DNA of 64,000 bases from Imbricaverruca yamaguchii (lineage: Eukaryota > Arthropoda > Thecostraca > Neoverrucidae): contig JAOTOL010001633.1 of NCBI GenBank assembly GCA_034440575.1, positions 806,001 to 870,000 on the forward strand, given 5' to 3'. This document shows, piece after piece, positions 43,401 to 55,400 of the stretch. Within the stretch, counting starts at the first letter, position 1. Every line of letters starts with the position of its first letter. The translations under genes were made by a program, and so were the position numbers. The notes under the pieces are model-generated. The model was not told where the DNA came from and did not search any database. It worked only from the letters and a program-made list of their open reading frames with translations.

Positions 43401-46400
43401 GGGGCCAGGTCACGTAAGATACTTATAAAATGACCAACTGCTGTCAATCTGGTAACACAGTTTCAGTGGTCTTTTAGCCCAGGGATCATCACTGAGATGA
43501 AAACATTAGCAACCTGGTTAACCCGCAGCACGGGACAGGGAGCCCACACCTGTGTGAGGTGAACACCTCTGCCGGCTGCGGACCTCGTTAACTCGCACTA
43601 CATGTCAGGGGGCTCATCCGTGTGAAATACACAACTCTGCCAGCTGCAGAGCCCAGCTGACGGGGAAGTTAGCTCACCCGTGTGAAGTGAACATCTCCGC
43701 CGGTTGCGGGCCGCGGCTGACAATGAGGTTAACTCACCCGTGTGAAGTGAAGACCTCTGTCAGCTTCGGAGCGCGGCTGACAATGAGGTTAGCTCACCCG
43801 TGTGAAGTGAACACCTCTGCCGGATACGGGGCGCGACTGACAATGAGGTTCGCTCACCCGTGTGAAGTGAACACCTCTGCCAGCTGCGGAGCGCGGCTCT
43901 CACGCAGCACGTGACAGTTGGAGAGCACCACCAGCAGGCGGAACTCGTAGCTGGGCGCCCCAGTGGCCGGCTTCAGACCGTCCTCAGAGTCGTCGCCGTT
44001 CTCGGAGTCGGCGTCGTCGAACGCCAGTCGCTCCAGTACCTGGCCACACCACAGAGCCCATCTGGCACAACCGGACACGCTCACACCCGCCTGATCACAC
44101 CACCGAGCCCACCTGTCACACCCGGACACGCTCACACCCACCTGGTCACACCACCGAGCCCATCTGGCACACCCGGACACGCACCACCTGGCCACACCAC
44201 AGAGCCCATCTGGCACAACCGGACACGCTCACACCCGCCTGATCACACCACCGAGCCCACCTGTCACACCCGCCTGTCCATACCACCGGGACCATCTGTC
44301 ACACCCGGACACAGTCACACCCACATCGCTACACCACCGAGCCAATCTGTCACACCCACCTGGTCACACCACCGAGCCCATCTGGCACACCCGGACACGC
44401 TCACACCCACCTGGTCACACCACCGAGCCCATCTGGCACAACCGGACACGCTCACACCCGCCTGATCACACCACCGAGCCCACCTGTCACACCCGCCTGT
44501 CCATACCACCGGGACCATCTGTCACACCCGGACACAGTCACACCCACATCGCTACACCACCGAGCCAATATATCACACCCACCTGGTCACACCACCGAGC
44601 CCATCTGGCACACCCGGACACGCTCACACCCACCTGGTCACACCACCGAGCCCATCTGTCACACCCGGACACACACCCTGGTCACACCACCGGGACCATC
44701 TGTCACCCGGACACAGTCAACCACGCTAACCACCGAGCCATTTCACCCCCCTGGCCACACCACGAGCCCATCGGCACAACCGGACACGCTCCACCCCCTT
44801 CACACCACCGAGCCACCGTCACACCCGCACCACCGGGCAGCGCACCCCCGCCATCTGTCACACCCGACACAGTCACACCCACATGCTACACCACCGAGCC
44901 CACCTGTCACACCCGCCTGCCACACCACCGAGCCATCTGGCACACCGGACACGTCACACCCATCCACCACCGGCCACTGTACACCGCCTGTCAACCACCG
45001 GGACCATCTGTCACACCCGGACACAGTCACACCCACATCGCTACACCACCGAGCCAATATATCACACCCACCTGGTCACACCACCGAGCCCATCTGGCAC
45101 AACCGGACACAGTCACACCCGCCTGATCACACCACCGAGCCCACCTGTCACACCCGCCTGTCCATACCACCGGGACCATCTGTCACACCCGGACACAGTC
45201 ACACCCACATCGCTACACCACCGAGCCAATCTGTCACACCCACCTGGTCACACCACCGGGACCATCTGTCACACCCGGACACAGTCACACCCACATCGCT
45301 ACACCACCGAGCCAATCTGTCACACCCACCTGGTCACACCACCGGGACCATCTGTCACACCCGGACACAGTCACACCCCCCTGATCACACCACCGAGCCC
45401 ACCTGTCACACCCGCCTGTCCACACCACCGGGACCATCTGTCACACCCGGACACAGTCACACCCACATCGCTACACCACCGAGCCAATCTGTCACACCCA
45501 CCTGGTCACACCACCGGGACCATCTGTCACACCCGGACACACTCACACTCACCTGTTTGATGCAGCCCAACGTCCGACTAATAATAGAACAGCGTGCGCG
45601 TACTCCATAGGACAGTACGAGGTCAGCCAATATCTGAGGTCTATGGGACAGTGGAGGACCAGCTATCGTGTGAGGTCAATGGGTAATGGGAGAACAGCTG
45701 GGTCAATGGGTAACGTGAGGTCAATGGGGCGGTGGGAGACCAACTATGATGTCAATGGGGCAGTGGGAGATCAGCCATCATCTGAGGTCAATGGGTCAGT
45801 GGGAGCCTAGCTTTATCATATCAGGCCAATCTGGCAGCGGGAGACCAGCACTACCACATGAGGCCAGTGGGTCAGTGAGAGACCAGTCAGTACATGAAGC
45901 CAGCATGTGGCAAAAACATTGCAGCTTTGATGTGCTTTCTAATTATTTTCATCCGAAATGGTCACTACATCCCGGTGTTGAGAAATGCAACACCAAGACA
46001 CAGCTAGACGACACGCTTTTCGGGCTGACAAACCAACAGTGCATGTGAGCGCCAATAGCGGCTTCTGGCTGGCACATCATGTTCCACGGACCTGAGCAAA
46101 CGTGGCCACCAAATTGTAGAGGAGCACCACCACGTCCTTGCGAACCGTCTCGTTCTCCATGAGCGGGGACTCCTGTGGTGCCGGGGATAGCACCTGCTCC
46201 TCAGCCTGGCTCACTACGTCCGACACCGAGGTCATGAACTGGGTCAACTGCAATGTAGGCAAGCACAGATTAGGAGCTGGTCAACAGCTTCGTTTCGAAT
46301 ACGGAAATCACAAGCCAACGACTACTCCGGCAGGCAGCATACGATGTGGAGTAGGAAACATCTCGGTGCTCTACTCCGATCAGGAAGGGACAGGAGTGGC

Positions 46401-49400
46401 CGGGCCGTTAAGGTGATGAGCTTTGGATGCCAAGGTTCCGGGTTCAACACTCGCACCATTCGGAACATTTCTTAATCCCGCGGCCCACCGGCGAAAGTGT
46501 GGGCGGCATCATTAGCCGTGATCGTGCATGAAGTGTGTCGCGAACTACCCAATAAACAAACAAACCAACTCTGATCAGGGAGAATGCGGCATGGTGCCAA
46601 AGAGGTTCTGAACGGCCAAGGTGATGACAAGATTGACCCAACACGGAACTTCGTTGGTGGGCAACTCACTATCATTATCGCCTACTATACAATTTATCCC
46701 ATACTTAAACACTCGATAAAGACCTACATTGCGTGCAACCAGGTCTGGAAAGAGGGCCAAACAAAAACAGGCAGGTGTGCTGAGCAAGCTGAAATGATGC
46801 AAAACGAAAACGAATCAAGATGTTATGTCCATTATTGTTAAAATACACCTTAAAACAGATAGAATTGGACCTTACCATGAAACTGAACAACCCATCAATC
46901 AAGAAATTTATATTTGTTTACGAAAAAGTGTCACCAAAGCATGTCAAGCAGCTAACAAAGGCCGATTGCTGAAAATGAAGAGGAATCGGTTGTCATTTCC
47001 TTCGGCTTTGGTCTCCGCAAATAATTGGATAATCATATTTGCACAGGAAGCAAAACGGTACCTGGGAGATGATTTTGCTACCGCCATATTCGAATACTAT
47101 CATCCCAGCAGAAATTTCTTTATCGGCCTGTCGCATATTTTGTTTATTGTTTGATTTCGATTTGGTTTCGACCACAGGGTTTTTTTAGGTGATGTGCACG
47201 ATAATTTCACTATGCATAAGAAAAACCGTTCAGGCGACACACCTTAAATTGTTCATGCATCTTTTTGCAGCATGTTAGAACACGGTCACATTACTACCTC
47301 AACGCAACACCGGCAACATGGACCTGCTGACCGGCACCCTAGTACACGTACAGTGTGCTACACAGACAGCAGCGGGGAGGCGAGGCATATTACCAAAGTG
47401 GTGGAGCCGTAGCCGCACGGGTCGAGAGACGCCTCCAGACTCCAGGCATCCCGTCCGGGCAGTTGCCGCACGGTGTCCATCGTGCGCCGGAACATCGTCA
47501 TCAGGCAATGCTTCCTGCAAACGCACCGCACACACCGCCCTTCAGACATGCCGGGCCGGGCCCCGACCAAGGCGGCACATTCACTCCGAGGGACTGGCAC
47601 TTTGCGGCGGAGTGAAGACAAAGTCAGGAGCAGCATGATCTGCGCGCCGGGTTGTGAGGCAGAGCGTGCCTTGCGACTTGTGCTTCACCAGCAAACGACG
47701 GAATGACCACGGGAAGTGGACAGAGCCCGGAGCCAGACGCTGACAAAAAAGGAAGTGCACCTGTTGGTACTCGGGGACATGAGCATGGGAGAAGACATCA
47801 CTCGTCGACCAAGTGACCTGGCAACAAGGGGTACGCATTGCCAACTAGTCAGGATGACTTCCAACGGACAATCGGCGGCCCTCATCACGAAGGCCTACTG
47901 GCAATCCAGTGAGGACAGAAACAACGCCGAAAATAATGATCGCTGCATAACCAAATCACAAAACAGATCCGTCCCATCTGTCGACGTTGCAATCCTTGTC
48001 CGGTTTCTGTTTTCCTTGGCGACCACCGATCCCAACCGACCTGTTTGTGTCGAGTGCGGGCCGGTGGAAGCAACACATCAACCCCTACCCGGACACTCGC
48101 CATATCAGGCATCAACAGTCAGCACGTGCTGACCGGGCACCTGCACGCCTCAAGCATGCTGGTGGACGTGCCACCCGGGTGAAACCCGGCCTCGTCCAAG
48201 ATGATATTTTTTTTAAAACTGCCACAAGGAGTCGGCCGAGGTGGTCACATCTCGAGCAACAACCAACCCAAAGCATGCCAACAACTGGCCAGCAGTTAAC
48301 CACGAATGACTCACGTGACATCCGGAATGGATCGAGGCCAGACCCAACCGACCTGACACCCAGCTCCGACTGACCTGAGGTCGAACACCAGCTGGCCGAC
48401 CTCGTCGAGCGCCTCGGGCGCCACGCCGAGCAGCTGGAGACTACCGAATGTGGCGGTGACCTCTCTGAGGCAGGCCTGCAGCCACACGGGCTCGCGTAGC
48501 GTCTCCGTCCACGTCAGGTCGGCCGTGTCGGCGGTGTGTGGCAGCAGGGCGCCGCGCACCAGGGCGCACCACAGCTCCACTGCACTGCTCACCAGCCTCT
48601 GCCCACAGACAGGCAGTCTGTCTACAACCAAGATGGGCGGACACGATTCAACGCACGCGACCAACGCCTAACAGTGACAACTAGACAGCATCTGAATGAC
48701 AACCATGTGCCAAATGCAGGCGGCATTATCGTTGCATCTCGTGTTCCCGCTGGCAATAATGCAAGATAACGAAGTACGATGCGGACACAAGCTGATAATC
48801 CGACAACGGATAACCCTCGACTACTTCTGATGCGAACATGTCTCCTTAGTGACATGTTCGTTCTACACGTTCTTATCTCGTGACTAACGAGATGGGAACG
48901 TGCATGAACATACATTTGTATATAGAATATTCGAGACATGTCTACAAATGTCGTAGACTAAATGCCAAGTAAAACCAACCACTAAAACTGCGCTACAGTA
49001 AATCGCTGCACGACCAAATCGAAACAATACAGCGAGATCTGCCACTGCATGTCAAACACGGCGACGACCACCACCGAGACCTTGACCGAGCCACTGACCT
49101 TGAAGTCGGCCTTTCGGCCGGGATCGGGCGAGCTGTGCAGCTCGCCCTGGAAGTAGCACTGGCCCAGCTTGAAGAGGCCCGGAAACTTGGCCGTCATCCG
49201 ATCGGCCACGTCCTCGATGAAGAGGACGATGGGCGGAGCCGTTGTCTGAGGACGGCGCAAGTAGCCAGTGGCATTCAACCGAGGGCACCAATCGCCGGCG
49301 AGCACAACATTGCAACTCACATGTAGTTCCAGCAAATCAGGAGCCTCAAAGAAGTGACACCAATCATTGCAGTCTCGGATATCCAGAACGGAACAACCAC

Positions 49401-52400
49401 AACAATTATCAAGCAATAAGTCACACGCCTCCACTAGTCTGGCACGTAAACTCCCAAAAGATAGTTATGGTTATTGGTTTTACAACACATAGACTGTGGA
49501 GTCATGCAGTGTCGCCAATCTCTCACGCCGATTGATCGCGGGCGAACGGTAGTGGCAGGTGAGACTCGAACCCACAATCTTTGGATTGTGAGATGAGCAA
49601 CTTAGCCCTAGACTACTCGTCCCCTCCCAAAAGATGCAAAATATGCAGAACCAAGTGGACTACTGTGATGGCGCCGGGCCCGGGCGGCTCAGTCCTCGAC
49701 GCTGGCGCACCTGAGCGTCCACAGCGCCGGCCGAGCTGGCACTGGAGCCAGGCGACGCGTACTGCTCGCGACACAGCGTCAGCACGGAGCGGATGAAGGC
49801 GTGCTCGGAGAGGATGCACTCCCAGCCCACGTCGCCGGGGGTGTCCAGGCTGACCAGGTACCTGTTGGCGATGGCAGACACGCGTCACGCAGGCACCAGC
49901 AAGACGAGACGCATCCCGACTGCCAGAGGAGAACCCTGGGGTCTTTTACGACGCACTCAACCGCTAGGTTATATAGAGTCGCCAACCTCTCACGCCGATT
50001 GGTCGCGGGTGGACTCTGTAAATGCCGTCGGTTGTGAGATTTGAACCTACAACCTTGCGATCAAGAGTCCGACGCTCTACCAACTGAGCTACCGTGGTCC
50101 CCTCCTGACTGCCACAGGAGGGGCTGTCTGACTATACGGCTCCAGCCATGACCGAGACGTGAAGTCCCAACTACGCGCTTTTGTGACACGATAGTCTCGG
50201 TGATACAGATTGCAGTGATGCACCACCAGGCAACGAAGACGCAATTAGTTGGCGGTAATACGGCTGGCGAACGGTCCTTGTGCGCTGCCGGCTAGGTGAG
50301 GTGCAATATGCTGTAAGCGATTGCATAAACTGCTGACTTACATGCGGATCTAGGCCGACGCGCCTAACTGCATTCGCATATCTATCAACTACATACAACA
50401 GCTGTAATGCTCGTACAAGAGGTAACTATCATGGCGACTCAAATCTTACGAATATATTTTACTCCATTCAGATTATCCATAGCGGCACAAACTCGACTGG
50501 CAGTATGTGTATATTGAAAAGAAAGTGACAAAGTAGTTCACAAAGTAGGCTGGAAGCATATTACCTGATTATCTGCTTCTGCTCCTCAAACGAACCGTTC
50601 ACCTCCTTGAGCCTCGCCTTTAAGATATCGCGCAGGTTAGCGATCTTGGTCTCCACCACTGCCATCACCTGCTTAAAAACCTGCGGCAGACCACAATAAG
50701 AATATGTGAGACATAGCCTGCAGGTCACATCTCTTGGCCGATTCCTACAATGACTAGGCTAGCGATTTTGGTCTCTACCAGTGTCATCACCTGCTTGAAG
50801 ACCTGTGGCCAATCACAAGAATACGTCGGACACAGCCTGTGTGTCAAAAATCGTGGGCGATTCTTACAATGTCTATGTTAGCGATCTTGGTATCTATCAC
50901 TGTCATCATGTTTAAAGACCTGTAATCGACCACAAGAACACGTCGAACATAGCCTGTAACATAGGTCGTTTAGACATGGGCTGGACGCTTATGAGAACCG
51001 GATGATGCCATCGGCAGCAATACGGGATGTACGGTGTTCCCAGATGATAATCGTCATATATGAAGTCATGATGTTTGCTTTGATATGATAGAACAGGTTT
51101 GATGTCAGAAAAAAAAACGCCTGAAACATGTAAGTGGATAAAGTAGTACGCATATTTGGCAATAAATGCTTTCAAATAAAGTTGAACCTAAAGAGCAGTG
51201 CACTACTAAAAGCTCTCGCGTCCCGCCTTCGCCTACCAAACCGTCCCCCATTCCTCCCAGCACGACCTCTCCCGCCAAACTGCATCCATCCATCCCAGCA
51301 CCTCTACTGCAAACCTGTTCTTTCCTCTCAACACCTGCCAATTGTCAAAACGTCATTACTAGCAAAATGCTTTCACACTCACCCTCACGTCCTGCCGTCA
51401 GTGTCGGTATCCCGCCTCCGACGTCCTCACGTCCTGCCGTCAGTGTCGGTATCTCGCCTCCGACGTCCTCACGTCCTGCCGTCAGTGTCCCTCACGTCCT
51501 GCCGTCAGTGTCCCTCACGTCCTGCCGTCAGTGTCGGTATCTCGCCACCGACGTCCTCACGTCCTGCCGTCAGTGTCGGTATCCCGCCTCCGACGTCCTC
51601 ACGTCCTGCCGTCAGTGTCGGTATCCGCCTCCGACGTCCTCACGTCCTGCCGTCAGTGTCGGTATCTCGCCACCGACGTCCTCACGTCCTGCCGTCAGTG
51701 TCCCTCACGTCCTGCCGTCAGTGTCGGTATCTCGCCACCGACGTCCTCACGTCCTGCCGTCAGTGTCCCTCACGTCCTGCCGTCAGTGTCGGTATCCCGC
51801 CTCCGACGTCCTCACGCCTGCCGTCAGTGTCGGTATCCCGCCTCCGACGTCCTCACGTCCTGCCGTCAGTGTCGGTATCTCGCCACCGACGTCCTCACGT
51901 CCTGCCGTCAGTGTCGGCCGCCTCGACGTCCTCTCGTCTCCTCACGTCCTGCCGTCAGTGTCGTTCTCACGTCCTGCCGTCAGTGTCGGTATCTCGCCAC
52001 CGACGTCCTCACGTCCTGCCGTCAGTGTCGTTTCGCCACCGACGTCCTCACGTCCTGCCGTCAGTTCCCTCGTCCTGCCGTCAGTGTCGGTATCTCGCCT
52101 CCGACGTCCTCACGTCCTGCCGTCAGTGTCGGTATCTCGCCTCCGACGTCCTCACGCCCTGCCGTCAGTGTCGGTATCCTCGCCACCGACGTCCTCACGT
52201 CCTGCCGTCAGTGTCGGTATCCCGCCTCCGACGTCCTCACGTCCTGCCGTCAGTGTCGGTATCTCGCCTCCGACGTCCTCACGCCCTGCCGTCAGTGTCG
52301 GTATCCCGCCTCCGACGTCCTCACGTCCTGCCGTCAGTGTCGGTATCCCGCCTCCGACGTCCTCACGCCTGCCGTCAGTGTCGGTATCTCGCCTCCGACG

Positions 52401-55400
52401 TCCTCACGTCCTGCCGTCAGTGTCGGTATCCCGCCTCCGACGTCCTCACGCCTGCCGTCAGTGTCCCTCACGTCCTGCCGTCAGTGTCGGTATCCCGCCT
52501 CCGACGTCCTCACGCCTGCCGTCAGTGTCGGTATCCCGCCTCCGACGTCCTCACGTCCTGTCCTGCCGTCAGTGTCGGTATCTCGCCACCGACGTTCTCA
52601 CGCCCTGCCATCAGTGTCGGTATCTCGCCACCGACGTCCTCACGTCCTGCCGTCAGTGTCGGTATCTCGCCACCGACGTCCTCACGTCCTGCCGTCAGTG
52701 TCGGTATCTCGCCACCGACGTCCTCACGCCCTGCCGTCAGTGCCGGTTCCCTCCGCCTCACGTCCTGCCGTCAGTGTCGGTATCTCGCCACCGACGTCCT
52801 CACGTCCTGCCGTCAGTGTCGGTATCTCGCCTCCGACGTCCTCACGTCCTGCCGTCAGTGCCCCTCACGTCCTGCCGTCAATGTCGGTATCTCTCCACGG
52901 ACGTCCTCACCTGCACGTCGGTGTCTCGCCAAGGACGTCCTCACCTGCACGTCGGTGTCGGCGAACAGGCCGCGCGCCTTGGCGTAGTCGTTGATGATGA
53001 CGTCGAACTCGCGGCGGCGCACGTTTCGCTCGATACTGACGGGCAGGTAGAAGAGGAAGCGGTACCGCTGGAGAACGCCCAGCGCCGACCGGGTCGCGTC
53101 GGCCCGCTCTTTGCGGCGCAACACCTCCTGGAACAGCCTGTCCGCCTCCGCCTTGCTCGCTGTGGTGTGGGAATGGACGAGCGTCAACAGTGCGTCCGAT
53201 GTAGGTCACTTACAGTGGTGAAACGTGGGCCAGTTACTCAACTAGAAGGGATCGCGATATGCACTGTTTATATGTTGCATCTGCAGAACACCAATGGTAA
53301 CTGTTGGCATATAACCAGCGAAGACACAGCAAATCAACTGAAAACAAACGTCAGGTTTAAACCACCTACACTGTGGTTAAGATGCTGGATACATACTCTG
53401 GACATTTAATCTTGACCTTGGGTGTGAGAGTAGAAAAGCACTTCGCAGTTTGCAACAGTGGAGCATTATACGAATACCACGCCACCCGACTATCTAGCAA
53501 ACATATATGGAGCTTTAAAATTATTGGCATCAACAGCATTTCAGTGTGCAAATTCATAATCCCTGGATGTTTTTACCGCCATTTTGAGAGCACGAGTGGC
53601 ACAGGATGACGGCGGAAAACCATTGGTAATATTGTCACGTTTGAGTAGAAAATTATTCCTATCCAGATGCCATTTGCTACCCAAATTCGAGAAAGTCGGG
53701 ATACTGCCTACACAGGCAACACACACGAGCATAAAACCAAGCATGACACCGTCGGTTCGGTGCTTACCATTAATCGCCTGGTCCATCGTGAACATGGGGT
53801 CGTGCGCGGACGTGTGCTTCTGGAACAGCTCTCGCATCTCTGACAGCGCGTCCAGCTGGTCAATCACCAGGCCAGCGTAATCCTGCAAAAGGTGACGTCA
53901 CGTCCATCAATAGCCAATGATTACGCATGTCCATCGCGAGTGTTAGTACATCCACGCGATCGATCAACTGTTCGATGGCGACAGATGTTGACTTTTGACA
54001 GACCTTAATCGGCAACCGACTGCCACTGACCCGTAGCCGATGGACTGACCTTCAGGAACGTGAGCTGGCCCTCCTTTTCGGCGTTGACCTTGCGTCGGAG
54101 GAAGCTGAGGCCGGCTCGGAGGTCATCGTAGCCACTCTGGTAGTGGTTCTCCAGCAGGAACCAAGCTGGATGGAACGACTCGGAGAACAAGTTTCCGGAG
54201 CGGCCGGGGAACAGGGCATCCAGCTCGTCTTCGGGAAACCGTACCCTGGGGTCAGGTCAGGTCATGTCAGGCTCGGTCTCACCACATCCTGATAGCGTAC
54301 CTTGCGGAGAAAGCGTGACAGACGTTATCCTCTAACTGTGTTAGCCAAGTGATAACGTCGACCGAGGAGAAAGACTTGGGAGTTTATCCCGACACAAGCA
54401 CCAGTTATTTCTCAGGCAGCGAGGTAGTCGATGCTGATGTGCTTGGGAGTTGCACAGCAAAAACGACTTTGTCCATACTGAAGCGATATTCTCACTACCA
54501 TTCATCTTCACAATTTTAGAACACCTCGGTCCTAATACCCTGCCCGTCTCGCAAACGAAAGATTATGGGTTCCAGTCTCACCTGTCGATACTCTTCACCC
54601 GCGACCATTCGGAGTGAGAGATTGGCGACGCTGCATGACTCAACGGTCAATGTGTCGTAAAACCAATAACCACCAGCCCAAATGCCCACAGCTTCTGGTG
54701 TACATTCTTCATTTAAAAATTGCAGTGTCATAAATCGAAGAACTTGATGGACATAGCCTAGGGCACTTGTATTTCTGGCATTGGTTGGTTATTGGTTTTA
54801 CGACACATCGACCGTTGAGCGATATAGCGTCGCCAATCTCTCACGCCGATTGGCCGCGGGCGAAGAGTAGCGACAGGTGAGACTCAAACCCACAACCTTT
54901 CGATTGTAAGACTGGCAACTTACCCCTAGGCTACTCGTCTCCTTGTGTTTCTGGCATTGTGTATCGTGAAAAATGCATATCAATCTGATGAAACATCTGG
55001 CATGCATGCAGCAGCTGATGACTCTGCAGCTAGAGCTCCTAGCTAGGCCACCACTCACTCATATCCCTCCATGGAGATGCCGAGCACATCCTCCTGGCCG
55101 AGGTTGTGGGTGGAGACGAGCTCCTGAAGGATCTCCTCGCGCTCCGAAGTGAAGTCGTCCAACCAGACTGCCGACTCCTTTAGATGGCCTACCACCTGGT
55201 CCACACCTGGGCACACCCACAGATGCATGGAGTGAGAGGGCCAGAGGGTTAGTGGGAGGTCAGATTGGTGGGGAGACATGATCAGAGTGCTAACGAGATA
55301 AGGTCAGAAAGTTAGCGACAGTGTGCAATAGGTTAACCAAGCCAAGTGGAGGGTCTGACATGGGTTGGAATGCCACAGAGGTTTCCATGCTCTGCATTAA

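Noticed and set aside
50041..50103. Functional tRNA-Lys gene
   Set aside because: Acceptor and T stems do not pair properly and the sequence continues into a SINE C body, so it is a SINE head.
51134..53409. Open frames of 487, 617 and 747 codons on +
   Set aside because: They run through the 42 bp array, whose unit is a multiple of three without stops, and antisense to EXOC2 exon 6. Repetitive composition and open reading in all three frames mark them as artefacts.
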